From Endocalyx cinctus (taxonomy: Eukaryota; Ascomycota; Sordariomycetes; Amphisphaeriales; Apiosporaceae), in the NCBI GenBank assembly GCA_001600455.1, contig BCKC01000009.1:2232001-2296000 (forward strand): a stretch of 64,000 nucleotides of DNA, read 5' to 3'. Both the position numbers and the translations under genes were made by a program. The notes beneath the pieces are model-generated. The model worked only from the letters and a program-made list of their open reading frames with translations, searched no databases and was not told where the DNA came from. The stretch's first letter is position 1. Every line of letters begins with the position of its first letter. Below are positions 1 through 12,648 of this stretch, piece by piece.

Positions 1-612
1 TGGTTGAACAGGTTGAGGAGAGGCGCTGGGACTAAGACTTGTCGTAGACTTAGACGGTTGAGCTTGGGCGCCAACCGACGGTCGGGGTTTGGAGACTCGG
101 CTCGCAAACGATTGGGAGTTATTAGACAACTGATCTTCCGTCACCGCTCGACTTCTCTGAGTTGGCCTGGAGGAGGAAGTCGTGGCAACCGCCGGAGGTA
201 CGTCACGCGTCGAAGATCGCAAAGTCGTATATGGCGTCTGGCCATTTACGGGCGCAGGACTACTTACTTTCCGATATCTATTTCCAGACGAGGCGTCACG
301 AGTTGGAATACGTGGCGAGCTCTTTGTGGGAGGACTATTATGCGAATCGTTTGCCTGTTGATCAAATCTCTTTTTCAAATCTTTGACGCTAGGTTGTTTC
401 CCGCTGCGACTGGCGAGTGCGGCTGCGGCGGGTCTCGATCTCGCGACGGGTGATTTATCGTCAATGGGGGCCGACACAGATCGAAAAGCAGGTCTCAGAC
501 CGGTTCTCGACGGGGTACCGGTAGGATTCCTTGGGGTCGAAGAGGCTGAGCTTCCGTTTGTTCGGGGCAAGGCATCTCTATTCTGCCTAGGGGCGGGAAT
601 GCTGGACGCCAT
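1..612 (-). CDS. N-terminal part of a large low-complexity protein, cut by window edge
   Basis: The minus strand is open for exactly 204 codons from an ATG at 612 to the first base of the window, with no stop, so the 3' end lies outside. The product is rich in Ser, Pro, Thr and Arg and starts MASSIPAPRQNRDALPRTNG. About 95-100 residues in comes a short charged motif, PSVKDLKKRFDQ, followed by more Ser/Pro-rich sequence including RIPTRD and VTEDQLSNNSQSF. Such disordered leaders with a KDLKKRFDQ-like patch are, from memory, typical of fungal cytoskeletal or Rho-GEF-type regulators, but no folded domain is visible here and the function stays open. Plus-strand ORFs over the same bases are shadows. 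The long open frame and coherent low-complexity composition support coding. Confidence 0.72.
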   Translation of the reverse strand, partial: MASSIPAPRQNRDALPRTNGSSASSTPRNPTGTPSRTGLRPAFRSVSAPIDDKSPVARSRPAAAALASRSGKQPSVKDLKKRFDQQANDSHNSPPTKSSPRIPTRDASSGNRYRKVSSPAPVNGQTPYTTLRSSTRDVPPAVATTSSSRPTQRSRAVTEDQLSNNSQSFASRVSKPRPSVGAQAQPSKSTTSLSPSASPQPVQP

Positions 613-3600
613 CGACTCGTCGTTCGATATATTAGATTGATGAGTTCTATAGAAGTGATCGGGTTCACCCAGGCCTATAGGCTCGTTCCCTATCGCGTTT
701 GCGTGGGTGGCGTGAAAGTTACGGGCGGCATAGGACGCGTTGGCCGAAGACAAGAAATTTCGGTGGCTGCTTAAAGTATGAACAGGTGAAGATTGGTCAT
801 CGGACGAATCTATTAAAATTGAATGATGTTGACGGTAATAAGGATCGTGTTCGAGAACTCGTGGATCAGACTGGGATAGAAAATTATGGTTTGCTAATGT
901 TGCATTATTGAAGTAGTGGCCCTCCTCCTCGTCACGATTGCCGGTTTCCATAGTGCCCATTCGGACATGGGCATGTCCAGTTCACCCAGTCATTAATACC
1001 AAGTACATTAGGGGGGGGAAAGAAAGACGGTATAGCGTAAAAGGGTACAATAGAATGCTGGCAAATCGTTTGGATAGGGTGAGTCCAAAGATGCAGGGTG
1101 CAGTGCAACCAAGGCTACGTTGTCAATTAACCTAACGTTGATAGCGGAGTGGATATACCCGAAATTTGGGAACGAAAACCTTTGGGCTTCAAGGCCTCTC
1201 GTTGGAAGAATGCAGGGCGTCTACGGTGTGTATGTGTTGTAGTGTAGTATAGTGTGTAGTGTATGTAGTAGTAGTGATGTATTGGTATGTATTAGGTGGG
1301 TGTGGCGTGGTCGCAGTGGATAATGGAATAGGGAATGAATGGATTAGGATTGGATTGTGGACAATCACTTTTTTTTTCCCTTTCTCTGTAAGTAAACACC
1401 AAAACTAAAAAAGTAGTTTATCTGATTTCCAAATGAGCTGGTGTTGTTATTAGTTTTTTTTTGGTGGGGGAAGCGAACGAATGGGTAAACGAATGTGAAG
1501 GCCAACAAAACAGGCCGAGTAGGAATAAGTTTACCGGGATGTTGAGACGGTGAGAAAAAGAAAATTTAAGACTAAAATAAATATGAAAAAAAAAAAAAAA
1601 AAAGGTATAGAGATTGTGTAGTGAAAATAATAATAATAATAATAATAACAATCAATAATCAATAATAACAATATGGCTAAGGAAATAATAATTAAAAAAA
1701 AGAACCAAAAGCCAATTCAATGCCACACTTTTTTTTTCTTCCCTACACACCCCTTTACGATCTCTGGAGAGAGTGTTTAAGAGAGAGATTAAAAAAAAAA
1801 AAAAAAATCAAAAAAATCTGATAAGCCAAACAAGCAGGTAGGCAGACAGGCATACAAGCAAGACAAAGCAGGCTATCAAAGTTATCTCGATTGTCTGTCA
1901 AAAGTTGATTTGATGCGTTGGCATGCAAGGTGATTTAGGGATTGACCAAATGGGTGGATTGACCCGATTGAAGATGTGGTATGAGTGGAAGGGAAATAAT
2001 GATAAAAAATGATTCCCTGTCAATGATAATAGCTCTTTACCTACCAACCCACCAGCCTACCGAGCTGCTAAAATACCTACTATGTAGTACAGAGTACATG
2101 CTGCGTACTGATTTACATAGTACTGTACATATATTATATAGCGTATGAGCACTATCAAGGTACCTACCCAATAAGTACTAACCTAAGTCAATACTTCAGA
2201 TTACAATACCTACCTAGGTACTTACATAGGTAGTACATATCCATGGATATTTCAAGAACCTGTAATACTTGATATATCACGTAAGTACTTAATTGCTTAA
2301 TTGTCAACTTGGAATGCTTGCAGTAGAACAGATGGATCCATCCTGCGTCCACCAGCGACCACAGTACGTATGCAGTATGGTATATCAATATAGAATGATA
2401 TTTAAACTTTTCACTATAAACTTTGATAGGAAGAGTCGGCAGCGTTGTACAGTATGTATATACCTAGGTACTTACCAAGCCTACCGCATTTTGTTAGCGT
2501 AGGCATTGATATATGGGATATCCATGGATATATCTATGGAGCATGTGGACTATCTTACAATTATACCCATTACTACCTAAGGTAAATACAGACTTACCTC
2601 ACCCTTTCAAGTATATAAGACATATATAGGAGGGGAAAAAAAAAGAAGAATCCTCTCATTTACATGTTTGTTGGAGATATAAAAGTTTCCGCACATCATT
2701 TCATTTTATGGTGGATGTAGTGTACATAAGCAAGGATATTTGTGGATATCATATGTACACTACATAGATCCCCCACCTACTTAAATTGCCAGGCTAGCGC
2801 ATTTAAACAGCCAAGGCTTCAGACGATGCAAGCTTCATGGGGAAAGTATTAATTTGGCGCACGTCAACTCAGGCTTGAACCATGGCCTCTACACTACACT
2901 ATACTACACTACACTAAATATTCACCAGTCTTCAAAGAGCCTCATCAGACCCTAATATCATTATTGCCTACGTATACGCTGAAAGTATTAATGAGTATAA
3001 TACATATTGATATTGGTATTTACCTTACTTACACCTAGGTAATTATAGATAGTTTATCATACCCGCGTCTATTCATATGGATATATATATATTAGTTAAT
3101 ATGATTACATAGGGTGATTGATTACCCTTCCGTTGTGTCTCACTGGAAAACGCTACAAGGAGAAGAGAGACAGAGTGGGAAAGGGAAAAAAAAGGCATAT
3201 GAAGATTTACGAAGCTAGTAAATCGGATCTCCGCTGGGATCACATCTATATTACACTAAAGAGGTTCCATAGATGTGATAGATAAATCACCAAAATAGTA
3301 TCACATGGTTGGGAAAGGATCATCAATAGCTGGCCGAGCTACCGAGGAAGAAGGAGAGAAAAAAAAAAAAAAAAAGGAACTACCCTTCAATATCACTTAT
3401 GCTCAACTCCTCTTAGTATAGATGAAACGAACACGAACATTAAGGCTTCACAAATGTGAAGAGGAAAAAAAAAGAAATAGTAGTTTTTCATAACGGAGTG
3501 AGCAACTATCCGAAATCAAGTCTATGCTACGTCGAAAGAATAAGGATAATATTCAATCTATTAACTACCTAGCCCGCTAGGTTATGGGTTTATATTGACT

Positions 3601-4213
3601 TTTTTTTTTTGCTGACAAATTAGGAATAGCGTATTTGCTGCTTTTACTCAGGCTCATCTCAGTCACTCATCAGTCAAGTATCCTGAGTAATTATAATTAT
3701 ATACATTCATGGATACATATATATTTATAAATAAGTATAAAAGAACTAGGAGTTTTGGTCTAGGTAAGAGTTGAACTTACACCCCGATAACTGCGGGCAG
3801 AATCTGCATCTCAGGTAATGCTACCAATTACACTGAGTTTATGGGATATGAGCCACAATCTAAACGGATTTGCGTAAATTCCTTTTTTTATGTTAATGAA
3901 GAGCGTAACTCAGGCTAAGGCTCAGGCTAGAATCCGGTTTAAAGCGGCGCAGCTCAGATATATACTACATCTATATCCATACATAACAGTAGCACCTACG
4001 CGTAGTCCTAGATGTGAAAACCATCCTGCCGATTTATCGGGTAGGTAGCAGTATATAGGTATGTGTATTATAGCTGAATAAGGGTACCCCAACCAGCTCC
4101 TGACGAATCTCGGATATATAAAATTCTTCCACGATAAACCTTTCACACCAACAAGACTAAGTCTGAAGTAGGATTAGGTATGGTTGTCTCAGACATGACC
4201 ATTATCATTCACT

Positions 4214-4250
<37 letters not shown>

Positions 4251-5910
4251 TCCCGTATCCCACATCCTGATTGATATATCTTTTTTTTTTTTTTTTTTTT
4301 TTTTTCAATATCGTATGTTCGAGACATATTCGGCTTAATTATACCTCAGTATAGTATACTATGTGTCAAAAAACTTCTCTTCCACCGGCTTCGCGCCTAT
4401 GCGCTTCCTGGCTGCAGATGTCGCTCTTCCTTGCGTCAACTCTCGCCAAATCATTTTTACACAATAAAACCTTGAATATATTAAACGAAGAGGCCGATTG
4501 GTCCGATGCAAGCCCAATAGGCAACGTGACAGTAATACTGTAAGATGGGGGAGCATTGGAATGCATGATTCAGGGGGACGCTATCTGAAGCAGCCCCCTT
4601 CATATTTACTTATCTGCAGCCATGTATGGCATAAGAACATGAGGAAGAAGAAACACAATAAGTTACGAAGCCCGCATAGAAACGGGAAGAAAGAATGTGT
4701 TAGTATATACATACGTAAAAAGGCCAAAAGAAAGGAATAAAGAAACGGAATTATTATAATATATAAAAGTAATAACATATGAAATAAGTACGCGGAAAAG
4801 AACAATTCGAAGTTTACGCCTCTCATACTACAAGTACATAGAATACGCAGTAAGATAAGATAAAAAGTAAACCCTACAGTTAGGCAGCCTATTACATTCC
4901 ATTACTGTACAGTTACTGCAGTATGTAATGCCTACAGGTATAGCCCTGGAGGTATATATTAGAAGGTTATTGCATCATTCTGTACTGACTTCTATGCTAG
5001 GTTCTTAAGTAGGTATTATTAAGTTTTTAAGGCATTTGGCTTTAGGATTTGAAAAGCTGATTGGCTACTATCACAACGATGTTATACGCATGTAATGGTC
5101 ATACGTCCTAATATTTCACTCTTTAACTACGCAGTACTTAAATAGAAACTACTTAAATAAACTAATAATTTCTTATAAGAAAACTTTTCCACAACCGTTT
5201 TATTACGTCGCATCTCAAAATGCCACCAGTCGCACTAAAATGGGGTATGATCCATGAATATGGGCAGATGGTTTACCTACTGCTTAGCAGCCCTGGGGCC
5301 TACCTAGCAGTCTACCTAAGTAAATGCATAAATATCTATTGACGCATATCTCCTATATCTACATGAGTAAGTATGCTGTTTTGGGAGCGTCAAAGTTGTC
5401 ATCTCATTCCTAGTAAAAGTACAATTATATATATTCTATACTCCTGGATGTGGAATTATATGTACGTAAACTCTTGTGTGACCGAACAAGGCGCTCCCAA
5501 GGTACTTAACTGATACTGCTACTTTCCGTCGAGTCTCGCTAATGTAAACGGTGCAAAGCATGTAATGACGCGTCTGTGAAGACGCGTTTCCCCACTGTCA
5601 TCCAAGTACTTACCCATTCACTGCCTTTTTTACGTGCATTATAGACAACTTAAGGCTCACCGGGAAAAATCTCTGGCGGGATCTTTAATAACCTGTACGT
5701 GGATTTCTAAATAGCACGTTTAACCATATCTAACAAGCCCACCAAAACATAGCTAGTGTTGCTACTCCATTTCGAGGACCGTTCCTTCAATATTTGACGA
5801 CAGTGTTGGTCTTCTCATCTAATCCTTCTCAAGTGATGTGGGTTCTATGCTTAGCCGAATAGAAAACATATGCTCTGGCGGTAGAACTTGGGGATACTTG
5901 ACGATGCAAC
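613..5910. other. AT-rich intergenic desert (5.3 kb)
   Basis: No ORF here has domain content, credible codon use or splice signals. The stretch lies between two divergent genes. It holds GT-rich simple sequence (about 1214-1300), TAA-type repeats (about 1625-1670), ACTAC repeats (about 2890-2917), many A or T homopolymers, and the palindromes TACCTAGGTA (2211-2220, 2461-2470) and ATATCCATGGATAT (2237-2250, 2518-2531). A short island near 4360-4570 is less AT-rich and has open frames on both strands, but nothing I recognise. The last few hundred bases must hold the TERT promoter; no TATA or CCAAT box stands out. Confidence 0.7.
4218..4305. repeat. A26 / T25 homopolymer inverted repeat
   Basis: A run of 26 A (4218-4243) is followed after 37 bases by a run of 25 T (4281-4305). 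The two arms are perfectly complementary, so the segment can form a long A:T hairpin or cruciform. It is one of the longest paired homopolymer features in the window. No gene is attached. It may be residue of oligo(dA)-containing insertions or slippage expansion. Confidence 0.85.
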
Positions 5911-8900
5911 ATGGCTCGTCCAAGAAAGCGAAGGCGTCCAAGCGTCGATAGGGAGATTGTAAACTACGGACCACCTGGAAAAAGGAGAAACACACAGCAT
6001 GAAAGAAACAGCCGCTTAAGTGTTATGCCGCAGCATGCTGTATTAAACCAATTTTATCCTCAGGTTATGACTCTGCGTAGCTATGTAACGTCAAGGCTTC
6101 CGTCATCCTCGAGGATTCGCAGAAAGAAGATAGGATCCATTGGGATTCAGCCAATGACACCTAGTTCCACGTTGACTGATGAAGAGAGAGACCTTGGTGT
6201 TTTACTCGATACAACTCTGATTGGTATTTCAGAAATATCAAAAGGTGTCGAGCCCACTTGTACAGGCCAACAGAAGAATTCTTCGGCAAGGAGCGACGGG
6301 TCACATATAAAATTGTCTAATAGTACTTCTAATCACATTGAAACACAGCACCAAGTAAGCCTCAACCACCCTTTCTCTCCCACCCAGAGTCACTAATCGC
6401 CCTCCGTCACATTATTGAATAGATCATCGAAGATGTCGTAAAATTGATTTTCTCGAGAGAGAAGACTGTGACTTGGCCGAAACATCTTCTTTGTGATGGG
6501 TATCGCCGAGCTGGAGGATTAGAAATACGTGCTGTTCGCTCTAATCCCCATGTCGAGGCCTTACGAAAAGCCCCGTGGACCCAATTGCTAGCCCACATGG
6601 GAGGGGCGGGAGTGCACATTATGACAGATCTTCTTCTCAATTGCTCGGTCTTTGTCTCGGTCAAAGCAGGGGACAATAATTTTTGCCAAATCAGCGGTAG
6701 GGTCTCTGATAATCTCAATGTCATTTCATTGGTGTTATTAGCTCATCATGATTTCAGGGAAACCATTGTCTGATATGAACACGCACGAGATAAAGAATTT
6801 GAAATCCTCCGGGAAGCCGGGAGAGGTCAAGCCTGCATCAGAGCTTGTATTCATTCGGAGTAGAATGATGTACGCCAGGGCTGCGCTCAATGCCCGAGGG
6901 ACGGTGCGTTTTGGCCTGAGGCATATTCGTGAGTGTTTGATTTTCCGATATCATATCTCTGTCTCTAACTCGGCAAGCAGATGTGTTGAGCCGCTCCCCT
7001 TACGTCCGCCTAGATGAGAGAGTACAATATCCAGTCGGGCAAGAGAAACGCTTAACCCGTCAGAATGATGCTCATACATTAAGAGTTTTGATGTACATGT
7101 TCCCCCGTCAGTTTGGACTTCACAATGTCTTCACTTCCAAAATCAACTTTAAAGAGACTTCTCAACGCTTAAAAGACTATACCCTCCGTGAAGAGGAGAT
7201 TCTTAAGAAGTTCGGCCGACTTGGTGATCCTGATGTTCTAGTCAACAAGCCTAAAAGGCTGAGAGGCCTAGCCACAGACTTAGCCAGGCAATTACAGATA
7301 CTCCATTCGCGATGTTCTTACTCAGAGCTGCTCCAGTACTACTGTGCTGTAACTTTTGGGAATAGCGAGCCGACTAAACAACCCTTGGCTAGCAAGCCTA
7401 CCCTCACATCTGGGTCAAAAACAACAAAATTCGAAGGAGAAATCAGTATCTTACGAAAATCAACGCGAAAATCAAAGGGGCGGCGAAGTAACGTACAGAG
7501 CCAACCTCAAACCCTCTCTCAACTACTCGATAAGTCTCAAGCATCATCGATCGTAGACTTAGCAACACCATCTGCACACGTCTCCGCATTCTGCCAGGCT
7601 GTTTTGAAGAAACTGATCCCTAGTGGCTTTTGGGGCGTCGGTTCCGTTTCTCGTCACAATGAAGACCATTTTCTCAAGAAGGTTGATCAATTCATTTCAT
7701 TGAGGCGTTTCGAAAACATGTCGCTTCATGACGTCGCCCAGGGTATTAAGGTAAGCTTCTTTCATTGCGGCACTTCAAACTTTAAAGGAAAAAAAAGTGT
7801 GCTGAAAATTACAAGATCACAGAAGTAGAGTGGCTTGCGCCGCCCCGACTTATGTCTAGCAAGATGTCCAAGACAGACATTCAGAAAAGGCACGAGCTGT
7901 TTAATGAGTTTCTATACTTCCTCTTCGACTCGATCGTTATACCCCTCATTCGAAGTAATTTCTACGTCACGGAGTCCAATACAGACAAATACAAGCTTTT
8001 TTATTTTCGTCACGATATTTGGCGATCGCTTGTAGAACCTTCTATGGCCACGTTGAAGAGTAAAATGCTAGAAGAGGTGAGCATAGTCGATGCTCAGCGA
8101 GTCCTTTACTCTCGTGACCTCGGCTTTAGCAAGATCAGATTACTTCCGAAAGGGACTTCGATGAGACCTATCATGAATTTACGCAAGAGGATTACTAGTC
8201 GACGTAATCCTAAAGAGTTAGGAGCCAGTATCAATAAAATCTTGGGCCCAGCTCATGCAATTCTCCAGCTGGAAAAAGTACGTTGCCGCAATTGGCTGTT
8301 CCCGTTATCATACGTATTCTAACTTAATAATCAGTCAATGCACCCCAAGAAACTTGGCAGCACGATGTTTTCTGTGGGAGATATATATAAACGCATCAAA
8401 CAGTTCAAATCTATAAAGCACCAGAGTTCCGAGGGGTTTTACTTCGCGAAAGTTGACGTACAGTCGGCATTTGACACCATCCCACAAGCAGCCATTGTAA
8501 GCCTTATTGATTCGGTACCTCAGCAGCGAAGTTACTCCATATCAAAGTACTTGGAAGTCAAGCCCGGTTTAGTAAATCAAAAAGCGAATAAATCTTCGGG
8601 GCCCAAACCTTTGAAGAAATGGCCATCCGCAGCCATAAGTGATAATAACAGCAAGTCTACCTTTCTCCAGATACTCGAGTCAGAGAGAGCCCACACGAAG
8701 CGGAACACCGTCTTCGTCGATTTGTGGAAGAAGCGGCACGAGACTAGCGAGATACTACAGCTTGTCGCGTCACATATACAACAAAACTTGGTGAAAATCG
8801 GAAAGAAGTTTTACAGACAGAAAGAAGGCATCCCACAAGGATCCGTGCTCTCTTCAACACTCTGTAATTACTTTTATGCCGATCTCGAGACGCACGTCTT

Positions 8901-9985
8901 ACCATTTCTGACTGGCGCGGATGACTGCCTACTCATGAGGCTTATCGACGACTTTCTACTCATTACGACGGCCCGCAACAAAGCAGTCCGCTTCGTAGAG
9001 GTCATGCATCGAGGAGTTCCAGAGTATGGAGTCTCCGTGAATTCGCGCAAGACCCTCGTCAATTTTGACTTGCAGATTGACGGCCAGCAAGTTCCTCGAT
9101 TAGAATCCGGGAAGAGGTTCCCATACTGCGGAACTATGATTGATTGCAAGACCCTAGACATTACCCGGTGCCGAGACAAGGACAAGGACACATGTAAGAT
9201 TAATGGAACTATAATTGTCTACGAGCTCCGAAGAAATTTTCTAATTAAAAAAACAGCGATTTACAACTCACTTACCGTCGAGTTCGACCGGACGCCCGGT
9301 CAGACATTTCAACGGAAAGTTCTCAGTGAGTATTTGTTTTGGCAGAAACCCACACCCGCGTAGTAGAATCGGACGAACAGGCTTAATTGACCATCATTAT
9401 ATCAGACGCATTCAAAATTCAGAGCCACCTCATGTTCTTTGATACCGACCTTAATTCGGCCTCGACAATAACGGAAAACATTTACAACGCATTCTTGGAG
9501 ACAGCCACAAAGATGTGGGCGTATGCGCGCTGTCTACCAAGTTCCAAGCAGCCTTCCTCGGAGATGATCATTCGTAAGCCACAACTCATCTTAGGTCTCT
9601 TTCTTACTGTATCGGCTTGGGGGAAAAAACATCGTTAATACTCGTCATATTTCCACAGGCACTGTCTCAAAACTCATCGGCATGGCTTACGGGCTTCTCA
9701 CCAGCAAGTCACGCAAACTTAGATACCCAGGCTACGTCTGCATAGTAAAGAAATGTGAGGTATCTTGGTAAGTTCCCTCCTCTATCGTAGACCCACCAAA
9801 AGTACATTGTGTGTCTAATTATGTCACGTACATGCAGGCTCGCTTATAACGCCTTTAAAAAGATACTGGCAACAAAGCAATCACGGTATGGCGACGTGAT
9901 TGAGTGGCTGAGGCTCGAAATAGATAAGCTACAACTCGTAAAGGATATCCGTCTCAGACGAGCTCGTTATGTTGGGCCCGTGTAG
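5911..9985 (+). CDS. TERT: Telomerase reverse transcriptase (catalytic subunit), nine exons
   Basis: This is the catalytic protein of telomerase, which copies an internal RNA onto chromosome ends. Exons: 5911-6354, 6423-6696, 6758-6928, 6981-7750, 7816-8277, 8335-9325, 9406-9573, 9659-9767, 9838-9985; phases agree throughout, giving 1178 aa, a normal fungal length. Order of domains: N-terminal region (exons 1-3), RNA-binding domain with the CP-like segment VLMYMFPRQFGLHNVFTS and the T motif around FWGVGSVSRHNEDHFLKK, RT fingers (KIRLLPKGTSMRPIMNLRK), motif A with catalytic Asp about 600 (FAKVDVQSAFD), motif B' (GIPQGSVLSS, about 724), motif C Asp-Asp about 764-765 (LIDDFLL), motif E (RFPYCGTMID), then the C-terminal thumb extension. 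All three catalytic aspartates are present, so it looks functional. The donor after exon 2 (GTAGGG) is the weakest junction. Confidence 0.96.
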
Positions 9986-10198
9986 ATAAGTGAGAGGGTA
10001 CGAAAGATTCTCAATATAGAGTGTACCTGTTTTTGGAGCGGTCGTATGATAATGATAATATACGTACTTATAATGTAATGATGAATAATAAACCATCCAT
10101 TTATCTATCTATATCTAAGATATCTGTCTAAAAGAGCATCTATATCTATACAACCCATGCCATCTACCCAAATCGAAAGAAAAAAAAAAGCATTTTCT

Positions 10199-12172
10199 TT
10201 AAATAGCGATGCCGCTCACCCACCACCGCCCGCCGGCTCCCCAATACCACCTGGGGAAAGAATCGCGATCGAATCTCCAAACGCGACGATCCCTCGGATC
10301 GCCGAAGTAGGCTAGGAAGCGAAACGGCGAGACGGGCACGGGTTCGTAGAGCCACAGTCCGCAGCGGGAGAAATCGTCCACGAGAAGCCAACTCGTAGCC
10401 CACATCCAGAGGCAAGTGAAAATGAAGTTCGCCACCCTGCGAAGCCAGCGCGGCGGCGGCGGCGGCGACGACGACGACGACGATAACCGTCCCCACCCCC
10501 GGAGAAATGCCCGCGCCAACGCGCTTTGCACGACGACGCCTAGCCCCGACGCCGCGAAGAAGGACGGAGGCCCCCACCACTTGGTCGTGTCGGGAACGGT
10601 GCTGTACCCGGCGGCGGCGTGCATCAGTCCGGACTGGGCGAACGCGACGAGGGCGCCGACGGCGAGGGCGGCGGGCGAGCCCCTGCGGACGCGGCCGCTT
10701 CGGATCAGCCACTCGGTCGGGGCCGCGAACCCGGAGCGGAAGGTCTGGTGCCACCAGGCGCCCCAAAACCCGGCGAGGCCGCGATCGAGGACCTGGGCGA
10801 AGGAGCCGCTCAGGGTCGCGAGGTGCCAGGGGTGGGCGCGAAAGCCGAGGAGGGGCGGGCCGAGGAAGGCGAGGCAGAGGGCGCCGAAGTCCCAGGTCAG
10901 GTGCAGGGCCGAGAGGATGCCGGCGAAGGCGAGGGCCGTGCGGCGCGCCGATAAGGCGATCGGGCCGAGGGACGCGAGGTGCGGGGGTAAGGGCAGGCCG
11001 TGCTCCGGCCCCAGGACGAAGTACGGATCCTCGGTCATGACGACGGCGCAGAAGTCGAGGATGAGGTAGCAGGGGATCATTTTGCGGAAAAATCGGGTCG
11101 CGAAGAGACGGCGGCGCGAGAGCGTGCGGGTAAACCCTTGCTTGCTGCGGTGGGGCCCGTAGGATAGAGGGAGCTGGAGATTCTCGCCTATCAGGGGAGG
11201 CGGTCGGTACGGCGGGAGACAAGGTATAGCGGAATTCCAACCTGGAGGGGGATAATTTTAGTTTACGACTTCACGGGACATACTCCGACATAAGGATTAA
11301 TGAGATAATAATGAATAAATGTGAGCCGCTTGCTTACCAGTCATACGCATCGAGGTAACCAGGTCAAATGCCCAATCTAGTCTGGTCGAGAACGGAGCAT
11401 CTGTAGGGTAATCCTGCCAGTAATATTCGAATTCCTGCTGAGCTGCGAGCTTGCGTAGAGACTCCACCATTTCTTCATCCATAAGTGCATCGCCTTTCTG
11501 TTTTTCGACTAAATTTATCGTGACTTGCAAATTTTCGTTGCTCTCTCCTGAGTTTGCAATGGACCCTATTGAAGGTCGATTCTGTCTTTGCCTTGACTTG
11601 CTCGCCTTGCCATCCCGATGTTTTACTTCATTTATACCATTCGCATCTAGACCTGTTGATTTAGATACGGTAACGGTTGTTTCAATAAGCTTCCCATTCG
11701 ATTCTTTGGACGCTTCCGAGTGTGAACCGGGCGCATGTCCGTTTTGCAGGGAGCGCGAATGCGAGCCATGCCCCGCCTTCTCGTCGAGAAGGGCGGATGG
11801 TATCCGTCTCCTCCTCTCCACTCTTTTCTCCTCCCACTGCGGTCTCGTCCACACGAGCAGCGTGAAATTCCGAATCGTGCCCCAAGCCGCGAGGAGGCCG
11901 GAGCCGTAAGCGACGGCGAAGTTGGCACCCGACACGTGATAACACATGTGGACATGAAATGCGGTGGTGAACGCAAGGACCAACCATCTCGCCCCGTACA
12001 GCCAAGGCCGGTCTTTGTGCGGGATGGCCAGGTACAGGGTGGGAATGATCCAGATGCCGAGGAAGTAGAAGGGCACTAGAAAAGGTATCGAAGTCCCCGC
12101 CTCGACATCGTGCAGAAACCGTGCCCGATAGAGTTGCCGGTAAGACGTTGCTAGATCTAGATCCGGGCTCAT
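10199..12172 (-). CDS. Wax-synthase-like membrane-bound O-acyltransferase (MBOAT)
   Basis: Two exons (12172-11338 and 11241-10199, intron 96 bp) give 625 aa. The junction rebuilds SMRMTGWNSAIP, matching the family's SMRGxGWN signature. Exon 1 encodes an N-terminal membrane region, a polar linker (about residues 130-250) and the first conserved block. Exon 2 encodes several membrane segments with the wax-synthase motif FWGAWWHQTF (His about 443) and a second conserved His in QSGLMHAAAGY (about 486), the usual MBOAT catalytic position. The family transfers acyl groups to small-molecule alcohols; in fungi relatives act in secondary metabolism (Tri7-type), but no cluster partner is nearby, so the substrate is unknown. 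Exon 2 is far more GC-rich than exon 1 and contains GCC/GAC triplet runs near 10450-10490. The 3' end lies 213 bp from that of TERT, convergently. Confidence 0.88.
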
Positions 12173-12648
12173 CGTTGCCGTATTTAGAGTTTAAACGCTC
12201 TTACGCGGGTGGGCCATGCAACAAAGTTTTTTTTTTCTTATGCCGTGACGTCTGTTCGCGTTAAATCCTAAAAGCAGGCTAAGCCCGAAAAAAATACCAT
12301 TTGAGACGTCTACAAACCCAAACAGCATGAATATTAAGCTACCGACGAGAGATTTCAAGATAATAAAATAAGCAACGGAAGAAGTTGTATTTGCGAGACA
12401 CTGGGAAAATTCCCTAAAGAATTTGTTACCTGTCATTTATGGGTTTTTTTATGAGTACACGTGGTGGAGTGTTTTCAGTCCAAGTCATGCTAGTTAGCGG
12501 CTGAACATACTAGATGGCCCAACCGAAGTCATGTCATCATTTTGAGTACTCCTTTGTTCTTTTCTGTCACCCAATGTAATACAGGATGTACGTGGCGGGT
12601 ATAAGAAAATAATGTAACGTTTCTAGCTTTCAGATCAACAAACGACTT
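12173..12648. other. Intergenic: upstream region of the MBOAT gene
   Basis: Contains an 81-codon minus-strand ORF (12191-12436) with a hydrophobic middle but no recognisable family. It lies directly in front of the acyltransferase start and I treat it as non-coding upstream DNA. Confidence 0.5.

Noticed and set aside
129..386. Plus-strand frame at the left edge that looks like a terminal exon (SWQPPEVRHASKIAKSYMAS)
   Set aside because: It lies antisense to a 204-codon stop-free minus frame with coherent composition and a good start; frames upstream on the plus strand are broken by stops and have no donor to join.
3765..3845. tRNA-like sequence on the minus strand with a D arm (GTGTAATTGGTAGCAT) and T arm (GTAAGTTCAACTCTTAC)
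   Set aside because: No acceptor stem pairs and no 5-bp anticodon stem with a 7-nt loop can be drawn, so at best it is a decayed tRNA or tRNA-derived fragment; a covariance-model search would decide.
613..5910. RIP-degraded transposon in the AT-rich desert
   Set aside because: No recognisable transposase or reverse-transcriptase remnant, no long terminal repeats and no long direct repeats seen by eye; TpA/ApT RIP indices and a repeat-library search would be needed to claim it.
10416..11069. Long plus-strand frames over the MBOAT second exon (217, 177 and 111 codons)
   Set aside because: Products of high GC content opposite a well-supported acyltransferase exon; Arg/Gly/Ala-rich with no features.
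12191..12436. 81-codon minus ORF with hydrophobic centre just upstream of the MBOAT gene
   Set aside because: No family, ends 19 bp before the acyltransferase start codon and has AT-driven residues; probably 5' region.
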